Assembly: GCF_000003815.2 (NCBI RefSeq)
Contig: NC_049996.1
Span: 5,970,012 to 6,034,011, forward strand
DNA length: 64,000 bases
From: Branchiostoma floridae
Lineage: Eukaryota > Chordata > Leptocardii > Amphioxiformes > Branchiostomatidae
Direction of reading: 5' to 3'
Shown here: positions 21,157-32,132 of the stretch, in pieces
Layout of the letters: the number at the start of each line of letters is the position of its first letter
How positions within the stretch are numbered: the stretch's first letter is position 1
Notes under the pieces: generated by a model
What the model was told of the DNA's origin: nothing
Database searches by the model: none
The model's input: the letters and a program-made list of their open reading frames with translations, nothing else
Translations under genes and position numbers: made by a program

Positions 21157-21574
21157 TGATATGACGAACACACCATCAAAATGCGTCAGCATCAAAGGAT
21201 GGCAATATCGAGGGCGTCAATATATTGAATATCGGTTACTTCAGCAGAGTCTGCTAAGATAAACAATACAACCTACATGTGCCTCCTGCAAATAAAGACT
21301 TGTTTCTTTTGATACACCGTGTTCTGTGATTCAATTCATAATACCAGCCTTATATGGTCCCATGGTTTAGCAGCATTTTTTTTATTTGCTGTTTTTTTTT
21401 TTTTTTTTCCTCTCACATTAGTTTTGGGGTCTCCAGACGATGTCATTCATAAAATTAAGACGGTGTGGCCTTATGGCAAATGGGGCTCGCCCCGACTATG
21501 GAGAAAAACAACGTCTATGTATTACAAGTAAACATGTCGTTTTTCCCCAGAGTCGCACCAGCTAAGCCACAGCT

Positions 21575-21712
21575 TAGGGTACTGTGAAGTGAAGTGAGGA
21601 AAGTCGTGTAAAGTGCCTTTCTCAAGGGCACAAGATCGGTGACATGGCGGGTTTTGACCCTGGGATCTCTTGGGCCTGAGCCCAAAGTGTTGCCAATTAC
21701 GCCACGCGATTT
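21575..21712 (-). mobile_element. tRNA-derived SINE-like copy 1
   Basis: On the minus strand an A-box-like TGGCGTAATTGG (21704-21693) and a B-box-like GGTCAAAACCC (21659-21649) are followed by gaaaggcactttacacgact. The second copy (21930-22100) shares this body. Confidence 0.55.
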
Positions 21713-21929
21713 CATTTATCAATTTATTTTTACCACATTTGTGAAAGGATTGACATAACAGTTGACTATTACCTTTTCCAGATGTCAACGGTAAGGTTTG
21801 TTTGTTTGTTTGTTTGTTAAATCCACTCCACCGGTTCTGTGCCTCTCCCAAACATGTAGGACCTCCGTTTAACGTCCTACCTAAGGTGAGCACCTGTAAA
21901 AGTCCCTATCTGTGGGCCGACCCTTACTG

Positions 21930-22100
21930 AAGCTAGGTACTCATTTACACCTGAGTGAGCTGAAGTGAGGAAAGTCGTGTAAAGTGCCTTTCTCAAGGGC
22001 ACAACATCAGGGCACATCAGCGGTTTTAACCTGGGACCTCTAAGGTTTGGGCCAAACACCTTTAAGTTACCGATTGCGGCACACCATGCCACTTTAAAAA
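21930..22100 (-). mobile_element. tRNA-derived SINE-like copy 2
   Basis: Same order as copy 1 with a more decayed promoter: TGTGCCGCAATCGG and GGTTAAAACC, then gaaaggcactttacacgact. A related fragment (ggacctc.tttaa.gtccta) occurs at 19690-19735 and 21860-21880. Confidence 0.5.
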
Positions 22101-22300
22101 TCATCCTATTCCTTATCTTACGGTGAACTGTGGGGGACCCAATATACCCTTAATATTACACATTGATACCTAATGATGTCACATACAGGAGAGAAGGCGC
22201 CAGCCTGTTGTGTCTCGATCTTTACTCTTCATAGCCCTGAATACTCTGTATGGTGGACGTTTCTGCTTCTTCTATCTTTCACATTCTGTAGCGGGTCATG

Positions 22301-22529
22301 TAACGCTAGTTCACCTTTATCTGTGAGGTAACTTTTATCCGTTGTTTTTACAAAAAAGCTATTTTGGGATGTCAATGCGACGGACGGTGGTTTTAAATTG
22401 GAAAACAAGCTGTATTTTAAAAATGTTGCACTTTCAAACCACTGTCCATCCACTTGATATCATTTAATACCCCCTGGTTTTAAAACAGGGAATATAGGTT
22501 ACCCCACGGATAAAGGTGAACTTTCGTTA
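22301..22529. mobile_element. Palindromic MITE, GTTCACCTTTATCC family, copy 2
   Basis: It runs TAACGCTAGTTCACC to GGTGAACTTTCGTTA, with the inner arms aaaccactgtcc / ggacggtggttt also inverted. Confidence 0.7.
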
Positions 22530-22843
22530 ATGTAACTAAAACTAAAAGATACAGTGAAGCAGAAACGTACACCACTACAGTCGAGTATTCAGGGCTGGGT
22601 GATAGTGTTATGTTGCTGCAGCACAGACACAGGCACAGGTTCTAAACATTTTCGACAATGTAGGGCAAGCCCTTGATATGGGATGAGCTGTTGGGATAGA
22701 CGAAGACCCAAAGGACCACAGCAAAACCCTGAGCTGAGATCACCTCAGTTCTGTAACTATGCTCACGAGAACAGCAACAACACAACACGCCACACAACCG
22801 ACCAAACTACACATGTCCAACTCCTGCATGCCACACGTCTTAC

Positions 22844-23000
22844 CTGATAAGATGCTACTGTGTAGTTCACCACCTTCCCTTCTTGGCCATGACGTTAAGA
22901 GGCGGCCCTTAAGACCAAACCTTCATATGGAATCTCCGCAGACTTCGCAACAAGAAGAGTGGCAAACTCAGATATTCGGAATGTGAAAACAAACATGGCG
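22844..23000 (-). promoter_or_regulatory. Possible promoter/5'UTR exon of the NEK9-like gene
   Basis: Minus-strand DNA here ends in a good donor (TTATCAG|GTAAGACG, exon edge 22844). It contains a short upstream ORF (22890-22867) reading MAKKGRW then stop, whose ATG sits in a GTCATGG context. A YY1-like GTCGCCATGTT box lies near 22995-23005. The NEK9-like first coding exon has a splice acceptor at 18171, so an upstream noncoding exon must exist. This one is in the right orientation 4.7 kb away. The link is inference. Confidence 0.3.
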
Positions 23001-23814
23001 ACACATTTGATGGCATCGTAACCTCAATACAACAACTTTACTTTTATAGTATTTATCTCCTATCTTTTAATATAAAATGTTTTGTTAACCAATACTAAGT
23101 TGGAAACATAGCAATAGAGGTAGGTTTTTATTAACGTGTATTTATTTATCGCCTAAACGTACTAAGGTAGTGTGATTTACAAATAAGTGGCTAGCTTTAC
23201 AGCTTATTACGGAAGTAACAGGTGTTAGCCCAAATGCATGCTGGGAAAATTTAAAGCAGATGTGGGGCAGAAGAAAGCACCACCGACTTGTCGAACTGAA
23301 CTACTAATAAAGTAGAAGCCAGCTAATTGCACGTCGGATAACCGCACACTTAAGTCAATTGCACGGAATCCCAAAATCCCAAACCGACTCCCATTCACTA
23401 TATTGTTATAAAGAGACGCCCGCCCGCTAAAGGCCGTCAAACTCAAAGCCGGCATTACAATTTGGGAGACAACTTGCCGTGACATACTCAATAAAACTAG
23501 TTCTCTATTCGTCCATTATCTAATTACTGCGGGAAAATACTTCCTTAGGGAGAAAATATTTGCAGTGGTTTTAAGAAGTCTTTTAAGTCTAAAAGTTCTT
23601 GGCATGCTGTCGGAAACCACACAGCGACTCGGGTCCTACAGACGGACATAGCAGTCGCTTTTGGCGAGGCGGTGCGGTACTTTCCTGATGATCAACTGTC
23701 AGTGCCACTGATCTAACCGTAACTACCCTCTGGATACGTAGTACAGTACAGTGCAACGTTACTATACCACCATAGTGTTGGCAGTCAAACCTGTCTTTAA
23801 ATAGCATTAGACTG

Positions 23815-24349
23815 CATGCCCGTAGCCAGGATTTTGGTTGGGGGGGTTCTTTTTTGTAATTGTGGGACCATCACGCCAAAGGCGTGAGCTACCTAGGGGG
23901 GTCCGGGGGCATGCTCCCCCGGAAAATTTGACCCTCTGAAATGCCATTTCCTGCATTTTGACGGGCAAAAATCGCTTGCGAAGTTTAATGGAATTTCTAT
24001 TAAAGGACAAGGCTTTTGCGTAAGTCTTTGAGGCCAACTCCCTCGACATATTTTCACCATGTCCGACACTGAAGGCGCGAGGCGTCGCAATGGAGGTCCG
24101 GGGAAATTTTGAAATCTGGACCCTCTGAAAAGCCATTTCCCGCAATTTCTGGGGCAAATTTTGCTGATAGACTCACTACGATTGGCTGAAATGTCTATCA
24201 GGGAAAAATGCAAATCAGTCATGCCTTTGAAAAAAGATCTTGGACATGAAAAAGTGGACCTTCGAGTCTGAAAAAGCGGACCTTTTGAGCGTGTGGGGGG
24301 GTTCTTCCCCCCCCCCCCCCCCCCCGAACCCCCCCTGGCTACGGGCATG
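23815..24349. mobile_element. 535-bp element with CATGCCCGTAGCCAGG ends, 5-bp duplication
   Basis: Ends CATGCCCGTAGCCAGG and CCTGGCTACGGGCATG are inverted and flanked by an exact GACTG repeat (23810-23814, 24350-24354). The interior has a C-rich run (24307-24325) and two related gaaatgccatttcc / gaaaagccatttcc segments. The open frames across it are not transposase-like. Confidence 0.75.
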
Positions 24350-24354
24350 GACTG

Positions 24355-25716
24355 GGCACTGGTCTGGGCTGACCCGTGAATCATCGACGTGTCGCAGTGC
24401 GCAGTAAGCTGTAATTATGTACTGTAATGTATACAGTATACGGTCCAACTTTGTAACTTCGCATTATTGCACACGCCAGATAATTGCACGTAATACGCTG
24501 GCAAATTGCGTGTGCAACGGTTTCTATTGTAAAACACCTGGTGTATTATTTGCAGCCAGTAGGTACCCAATTTTTTTAGTAATAAGGCTGATTTACGTGC
24601 TCGAGGCACCTCCTCGCACACGGGACCGCCGTTTTGCGTCCCTTCCGAAAGATGAATTCGTGAATTCTGCGATGAGCGAACTGAAGCAATCAAATTAAAC
24701 GTCACACAAGATATGTAAAGGCGTTAGTTATATTCATCGGTTTCGTTAATACAATAATCTTGATAAAGTTGAAACTTAATATAACTCCTTCATATAATCG
24801 CAGGCTGTTATGTAACAAAAACAGTAAAGTTATAAAATCTAAAACAAGAGGATCATGAATTCATGATTTAACCATTTCGCACCTATGACTAGCGATTAAT
24901 GGACGTCAAAGAACGTGGCGACTCCCTACAGGCTCGGTGACCGCAGACTTGACTCCTCTGGCCGGACTCACCTAGCGTACTATTGACTCTATTTGTACAA
25001 TTTCTACTATTTGATCAGCGATCCGCAGAGCCTGATAAAGGCTATGACGACAGGTTTGACATCATATGTTGCAAAAGTGAAGTGAACTGAGGCGCTCACT
25101 AGTAATCCATAATGGTACTGCAGCTTTGGGACATGTCGACAGGACTGTGGGCAACACAGCACATCTCCAAGCAGATTTTGCGTGGCATAAGATAGCTATT
25201 GGTATCATAAGCTGGGGAAGGAGTTTAGCCGACAGAGGAATAAATTGGTCACGCGATTTTGATGGTATGATTGAATAAAGGAAAAAGAAGTCTGTTATTA
25301 GCGTCATTTATGTGAATTTCTTGTTTCCTTTTTCCAAATCACATGTGTTGTAAATAAAGGGTATAAGGGTAAGGGTAGTGCACTATTTGAGGGATCAGCG
25401 AACGCCGCAGGCGCGAGTTCCATTCCCCCGGAAAATGTTGAAAATTAAACCTTTATCAGGAAGCCCATGTAGCATTTCCTCATCAAGTAAGCAAATGATG
25501 TAAAGTTTCCTCATTAATGATGCAAATGAAGCCGTTGGTCTCCATCAATTAATAAATTAACGTTACAACTTATTACGCACTGCAGTCCACACGCGCGCAC
25601 ACACACACACACTCGCAACTTCGCACGCACACGCTCACACACACAAGCGCTCACACACGCACGCAAGCGTTCACACACACACACACTCACTCACACACAC
25701 ACACACACACACACAC

Positions 25717-25771
<55 letters not shown>

Positions 25772-26470
25772 TCACACATACACACTTGTACAAAGAAGCG
25801 AGAAGATGTTGTCCAACCTGTTTACAATGTTAGCTTAGCACCTTTATATTGTTGTTTCAGCTTCAGTACGTCATACCAATGAGATTAAAATCAAGCCTCT
25901 TGATGACTATCAGAGACCTGTACCTAGCCCGTCAAAGCCTGAATGTACAATAATGACAATACTACTACTACTGCTACTACTACTACTACTACTACAGTAC
26001 TGTCAGTCAGTCTATGTAGACTATGACACTACGCAAGTACAATGGCAACGTAGACTATAATACAAAAGATGTGCAAAATGAATACAAAATACAAGTATTG
26101 GTTCATTCATTTAACCGGGTAACCAATGAGGTTAAAAAGTTCATTTCCCCCTCATCATTGGCTGCGTCCTGCGGACGTCCTGACATGATTCATCATAACC
26201 AAGGACGTGCCTTTTCAGCCTTCTTGACATATTAAAACCAGCCTGAGATCTATGGAACAGCAAAGGAGCAATAATTAATGGGACAGGAAAGGTTTTTCAA
26301 GTTTGGCTTGGAGACAAAAAGAAAACCTGGCTCGACAAAAACGCCTAAATTTGATAATAAACACTTCCAAAACCCGACTGAGCCTAACCTCTGCTTGGAG
26401 AGTAGTGAAAAGTCTATATTGAGAATCCACTCGGTTTCATGTTCACATCCCAATGTCACATGGGTATTCT
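24355..26470. other. Intergenic DNA with MITE fragments and CA tract
   Basis: It holds ATTGCAC-type MITE remnants (24460-24530), a CTCCAAGCAG-family fragment (about 25164-25300), a long (CA)n tract (25585-25780), a (TAC)n run (25960-25996) and a right half of a CTCCAAGCAGAG element ending at 26404. No gene seen. Confidence 0.55.
25585..25780. repeat. Long imperfect (CA)n microsatellite
   Basis: CA repeats with GC and TC interruptions over about 190 bp. Confidence 0.95.
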
Positions 26471-26478
26471 GATCGCTG

Positions 26479-26657
26479 ATTGGTCTGTGTTTGAAGAGAT
26501 CAATATTTCACATCCTCTGATTGGTTAGAAAATTTAAAGTCGAGTGCGGCGCGGGAAATGTTGAATGAGGATTGGCCAGACTTTGACGTCAGTGAATACT
26601 TAATAATTAGGCGGGCGGCTTCCGGCAGGGAGAAAGAGAAACCTGAATTTTCTGTCG
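26479..26657 (+). promoter_or_regulatory. Candidate CSRNP promoter and noncoding first exon
   Basis: Three inverted CCAAT boxes (ATTGG at 26479, 26520 and 26571), an E2F-like GCGGGAAA (26551-26558) and a perfect CRE TGACGTCA (26584-26591) precede a GC-rich leader. The leader ends in a consensus donor TGTCG|GTAAGA (26657|26658). The CSRNP start-codon exon has an acceptor at 31875, so an upstream exon is expected; this is the best one in view. The site cluster is seen directly; assigning it to CSRNP is inference. Confidence 0.45.
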
Positions 26658-27624
26658 GTAAGATTCTACATTATTTTATTGCCACACAACGTGTAGCCAA
26701 TGTTTGACATGTTGGGTGACCATTTGAATGCTCTCCTCGGGATGTAGACCCCGTGAGTTTGTCGGGAGGCCGGCGGGGAGGGTGAGCGTGCCCCATTGTC
26801 CTGGCCCCGGCGTTAGCGATGCAGCATACTAAATAGCGGCTTCGTTCAACCAAGTCTAGCATTCTCCGCCCCAACCGTAGGGTACAGAAATCAGGGGTTT
26901 GTAAGGAGGAATCTGAGCGAGGAAAATGTTCTATCCGTCTCATGTTGTTGTAGTTGATGGGGAACATTACTAATGACAAGGATTTCGGCATTTTAGAACA
27001 AAGGGTATGGTACGGGTGGGGAGGGCTGAGCTGAGCTGGGCCTGCGTCAGTCCTCACTGGCCACACTCCTTGGTTCACCGTTTCCTTTTTTTCTGAGATT
27101 TGATAGGAAAATATACCATGTGTCATTTAGGATATGAACCATCCAAAATATGCTAATGCTTTGGCACAGAGTAACATTTTTTTTATCTTTATTTTTTACC
27201 GCCATAACATGCCCATTTGACATGTCATGGAGTAGAGTAGAGTAGAGTAGAGTTATTGGAGGTTTTATAAATTTTCAGTAGCACCTGTCTGTCTGTTTGT
27301 CTGTTGGTGAACAAGATAACTCAAGAACGGCTGGAAGGACTGTTTCCATACTTGATGTTTCGGTGGAATGTGACAAAAACAGGAAAAGATTTGATTTGGA
27401 GCTCCCTAGCGGCTTTCCTCGATACTGCAGCAGAATGTCTTTTTGCTCTGTGACCGGAGGGTATTAAACCTCCGGCGACAGAGTTTTAGTTTTGTCAATG
27501 TAACGTGCATTCGCATCTGTATGTGTATGTACCCATTGTCGTATTTGTATATAATATAGTTTGGCAGGTCAATAATGCACTTTTTTGTTTGTTTGCGGTA
27601 GCTGTTCTTATAGTCAATGTAATA

Positions 27625-28354
27625 CAGGGCTCGAAATACACTTTTCAGTCAACTTGCACCAGTGCAAGTTAAGCCAAAGGTAACTTGCACCAAAAGAAAC
27701 TTACTTGCACAACCCAAAATAGTGAACTGTTAACCCTTTATTCTTCTTCTGAAAATTTGCAAATATATGGGGATACATTAAGACCACATGTTTGGATATT
27801 TGTTTTCCAAAGCGTATTTTATTTTGGATTTCAAATTGTACAACAAATGTGAATTTAGGCTTAATTTAAGACAATTCAATGTCTACTACTTGATAAGATC
27901 AATAGATTTCTTCTGGACTCTTCGAGTGACTTCCATCACTATTCTTAACCATCGCTAGAACAACTCAATACAAACACATATAACTGGAAAATCCAGTTGA
28001 TCATATCAAAGTCACTAAATTGTATGCAAAATGTATTTACTCATATGCAAATCAAGGTAAGACAACATCATAGGAATTATTAGCATTATAGAGATGGAAT
28101 TGTCTTCAAATTTTGTTTACCTGGATGTCTAACCAAGTTTAGAAATAACAAATTTAGGCTATTTTTTTATTCAGTGTTGTTTTCTTTTACCTTTCAATGG
28201 CAGACAATATTCTTGGTGTGTGTAAGCTTTTTCTAAAGTCAGGTATTAGTGGATAAAAGTAACTTGCACTGGTGCAAGTTTGGTCCAAACTTACTTGCAC
28301 CACACCAATTTTACATGCACAAACTTGCATATGCATGTGGTATTTCGAGCCCTG
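27625..28354. mobile_element. CAGGGCTCGAAAT MITE, long version
   Basis: CAGGGCTCGAAATAC and GTATTTCGAGCCCTG ends... the right arm reads TATTTCGAGCCCTG. It is flanked by an exact 5-bp duplication TAATA (27620-27624, 28355-28359). Subterminal ttgcaccagtgcaagtt-type repeats occur at both ends. Confidence 0.8.
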
Positions 28355-28961
28355 TAATATTATTGTTATATTTCTGTTCTTGACAAGCATTGGGAAAATT
28401 ATGGGGCGTTAAATAGCTCTTGTGCTCGAGAAGAAGTGACATAAGTTTGGGCTCCCTAGTACTAGTGGCTAGGTTTGGAATTGCAGGGACTTTTTTGTAC
28501 AAATTTCCAAAGAGGATTAGTCAATATAGGAATAATGGATTTTCATGATTTTTGGTATGTAACGGTAACGTTAGCTTAGACCATAATGTAAGTTACAACA
28601 TGATTTGAGGTAACATTATACGTTTTCCATTTGACTTAAATTTTGAGTTAACTAGAGAGGCAACATTTTCGTGAAAATGCATAATGTTTCCCGGCGGTTT
28701 TAACGGTCACTGGTCGACCGCTAAATTTTCATTGTAGCAACTTTTTGATTTCGCGAATCCACCCCCGTCACCCCCCTCCCTCTTACCGCGGCACTGATTA
28801 CTACTGCGGTACATTCACAAGCAAGCTCTGTTTCTTTACCAAAAAATGCGTGGTTTGATGTTGTAGTCGCAAAACAAAAGTATTCTTATATCAAATCTTA
28901 TATCAAATGTATGTTTCAAAAGGAAAAAAAAAGACAACTGAAAAAAGTGTACCACTTCGGA

Positions 28962-29045
28962 TTCAAACCCGGGTCGATCCAGCAACAAAAGCGTACAAAT
29001 CAGATACTCTTGACGTTTCGGCCACTAGGCGCGTTACTACAATCA
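28962..29045 (-). repeat. tRNA-like relic
   Basis: On the minus strand TAGTGGCCGAAACG (A-box-like) and GGTTTGAATCC (B-box-like) are about 60 bp apart, as in a class II tRNA. The stems do not pair well, so I call a pseudogene or SINE head rather than a tRNA gene. Confidence 0.4.
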
Positions 29046-30105
29046 GGGGCTTTTAACAGGTATACAAATGTATTGCAACAGGTCCGTTCATAATTTCCAA
29101 GATTCCAAGGTCCAATTTTCTGAAGATAAATATTTTTGTGTGAAAAGTTAGCGATGTCGTTCGTTCCATAGCGGGCAACTTCTTCCTAGAGCGCCTGTTG
29201 CTTGAAGGCATGGCCGATTGGCTGACGCCCGAGATTTTCGCTGCCATAATGAAAACGATGCCGAGTTCCATTTTGTGTCCTGTGCGTTGATAGGTTCACT
29301 TCCGACGTATCCCCAAGAAAGTCAGATTTTAGCCAATCAAAAAGCTGGAAACGTAGACTGCATGTTAAATCTTCCATTTTTTCTGAGTTTTGATTGGTCT
29401 GGTTGGAATATGCAAATATCTGTAGAGATGCTATATGTTTCTCCTTCGGGAAACATAATTATGTGTTTGCACCCAATATCCACTACTCTGCATGGCTTTG
29501 CCATGCATTGTCTGCAATCTCAATAAATGAATAAATAAATATTAATCATGCAAAATAGGTGGACATCATCATAATTCATGAGAGTATTCTATTATGGCAA
29601 GTTTTTTCAATCTATTTCTTGTCCCAGACATGGTCTTTTTTTTCTTCAATCATTCAAGACATGGTCTTGACCTTTGCGTGACAGATAGCTTTCAACATCA
29701 GGACAAGGTGGGGCAGGTTTGAGCCCCCTAAAGTTTAATTCTAGAACTGCAGGGGCAAGACATTTTCCCTGGAAGACAGATTTCCATCATTTTAGGCATG
29801 AAAGTAGCTTAGGCCCCATTCATAGTAAGCCTTGCAATTTGTTGCAAATTGGGTAAGTTGCATACCGGCGCAGACATGATCTTATCTTATCGTACGCGAT
29901 TAGTCAAAATCTAGTCCAAACTGCAAACCGGTTTGAGCTACATTCAGCGACCACCAACCCCTCCTGAGCATCGACACTATATATCGCCATATAATAGATA
30001 TGCTATTCTGTCATTACCACTCTGGGAGTAGTGGTTACCTTGTAGTATTTGTTGTTCAAGTTTTTTTATCATTGTACGGAACGACTTTCACTTTTTCCAT
30101 AGCCT

Positions 30106-30471
30106 TTAGGCCACACCAATTTAATTGCTTGGTTCACGGATTCGCTCGCTCCTATTTTTTGGAAAAAAATAAAAATTACCACTCAGCAAATTTTTACCAT
30201 AAATGGAACCATTCACCAACTTTCTGGTGTAGCAAACATAAAAACTGACACTACTTTTGTAATTTTCAACAAACAGGTGCTGTTACTGTACAGTAATAGT
30301 CTTTTTTACTTTTTTCAAGCTGAAAACTTTTTATTCTTTATGTTTTGGATTAGCCCTAACCTTTACCCCAACCATTTTACAATTTTTATTTTTATTTTTA
30401 TTTCGCCCTCTCGCTCCATATTTTTTATGAAAAAATCTGTGAACCAAGAAATTAAATTGGTGTTGCCTTAA
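30106..30471. mobile_element. GGCCACACCAATTT MITE, copy A (nested)
   Basis: ttaggccacaccaatttaat is inverted against attaaattggtgttgcctta, each followed inward by ggttcac / gtgaacc. Related copies are at 38104-38474 and 41552-41911. Confidence 0.7.
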
Positions 30472-30565
30472 GGCGCCCGACCACCTTGTGTATACACGTT
30501 CTTGTTTTTGTAGGTTCTTTGAGCTTCCCCTGTACGTCCATGCTCCCAAAGATAGCTAGAAGTAG

Positions 30566-30719
30566 CCTGAGTACAATCCTCCGTAGTGACCACTGGCTCA
30601 GTACTTTTGCTTGCTAACCGCGGTTAGCAAGCTATAGCTAACTGTGGTTAGCAAGCTAACCGTGGTTAGCAAGCGACAGTACTGTGCTAGCGGTCACTAC
30701 GGAGGATGGTACTCAGGCT
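30566..30719. repeat. Foldback element with three ggttagc palindromes
   Basis: Arms cctgagtacaatcctccgta and tacggaggatggtactcagg are inverted. Between them the motif gcta(a)ccg(c/t)ggttagcaagc occurs three times, itself palindromic. Confidence 0.75.
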
Positions 30720-31875
30720 AAGCTAGAAGCCCCTTTGTTGCCTCATCTGTCCAGACACTGAACTCGCCAATTCTAGTAACGTGTCTGCCTGGGGATCTAA
30801 ATAGGTTTGTGTAATACACTAGCAAAGATAGCTTGGTGCAGAAGATACCTGATAACATACCATGTATGACCATGTGATCCACGACCAAATATGCAAAGTA
30901 AGCCAGCTTGAAGCCACATTTGAATGATTTCCATTCATACTGGAATTGTGAGTCATATAAGCCACATCAAAACTGCCTTTCAGAGGTGGTTCGTGGTTTA
31001 GCTGGCTTTAATGTGACTTCAACTCACTGTACAGACTAGACCACATGAATCCTGCTTTGGTGGTTTCGGCTTGAAATCCAGTTTACAAGGCTAAGTATGA
31101 ATGGGGCCTTAGGCAAAGATGTTCATAATGCTTACATGGTATGCAAATGAGGACTTCATTTGCATAATTAATGAGGAAATTGTATTTTATTGACGAGTTA
31201 AGTTGGACAAATAGTTCATGATGTTACCTTTGCTGTTCCAAGTAGCATAAGTGAATATCCTTTTATATTTTCAAATCTCCATTTGATGCATTTTAATCAT
31301 TTTGTATAAAATGACAACGCTGTGATTTCCAAATCCAAATAACCCGTTCATCTTGACTTGAAACACAACAGTGCCTCACGTCAGTGTGAGTACAAGAAAG
31401 AAGTGTTTAAAATAGCACAATGATGCCTCTGTGAACAAACTCCAATGTACCTCAACAGTGCCTCCAGAGTGCCTCCGCTCAATGAGATAGGCCCTAATTA
31501 ACAGAGGCAAGTTAGCCTTGTTAACACAAAGATAGGATCTTTTAATGCCAGTGAATGTTGTATATATTCCACCAAACAGACTCCTTTTTAGGGAAATGGA
31601 CCATTGTTTTTAGTTTTACCTATTTTTAAATTTTCACAGACAATCAGGTCAAGGTTCAGGTACGGACCTGGACCTGAACTTCCAATATGCTGTTTGAAAT
31701 ACAATGTCCTGATGCATTTTATTTTTCCATGTTTTACATGTTTTGTGAAATTATTGGACCACATAGGTGGAAATCTATTATTTAATCTAAGTTACAGTTT
31801 GGGCATGTAACTTTGATGCAGTATTGATTTTTTGGGAATTGACTTCAGTTTCATTTCATTCTCACTATCCATCAG

Positions 31876-32132
31876 GTCCTGCCAGTATTGTAGTGGACAA
31901 CACAGACTGACCAGTATGTCTAAACGGAAACTGACCGACCCGGATGGGCCGGGAGTGTCTGACTTGGACGAGTCGGATTCCCAAGATGGGCTGGAGCAGG
32001 ACCACAGCAGCACCTCCACTCCTACATCATCATCTTCTGAGGATGAAGAGGAGGAGAACTGTGTAGAGAGGGAGACATACCTGGCAAAGGACATCCGTCC
32101 ACTCACTCCTCCTGACCCAAGTATTGTTCCAG
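31876..32132 (+). CDS. CSRNP: CSRNP exon with start codon
   Basis: The acceptor CTATCCATCAG is at 31875. ATG at 31916 (CCAGTATGT context) starts [20 protein letters not shown]. The frame is open upstream without a better conserved start, and human CSRNP1 likewise opens with an LLKRKFD-like motif. The donor is at 32132 after GTTCCAG. Confidence 0.8.

Larger units (their letters stand above)
29812..31108. mobile_element. PIF/Harbinger-like nonautonomous element, TTA duplication
   Basis: Ends GGCCCCATTCATAGTAAGCC and AAGTATGAATGGGGCC are inverted and flanked by TTA (29809-29811, 31109-31111), which is the usual Harbinger target. It has no transposase frame and carries two insertions (30106-30471, 30566-30719). 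Confidence 0.7.
26658..31875. other. Probable CSRNP 5' intron, repeat rich
   Basis: If the promoter call is right, this is intron 1. It contains (GAGTA)n at about 27233-27252, the 27625-28354 MITE, a tRNA-like stretch at 28962-29045, and the 29812-31108 Harbinger-like element with two elements inside. A 151-codon minus-strand open frame (27126-26671) is not a protein I recognise. Confidence 0.4.

Noticed and set aside
26671-27126. 151-codon minus-strand open frame next to the CSRNP promoter
   Set aside because: No domain, no splice or Kozak support, and composition like surrounding DNA; it is more likely chance.
27628-28352. Assignment of the CAGGGCTCGAAAT family to ordinary 8-bp hAT elements
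   Set aside because: The flanks of four copies match over exactly 5 bp, not 8.
28962-29045. tRNA gene on the minus strand
   Set aside because: Promoter boxes are recognisable but the T and acceptor stems are broken; kept only as a tRNA-like relic.
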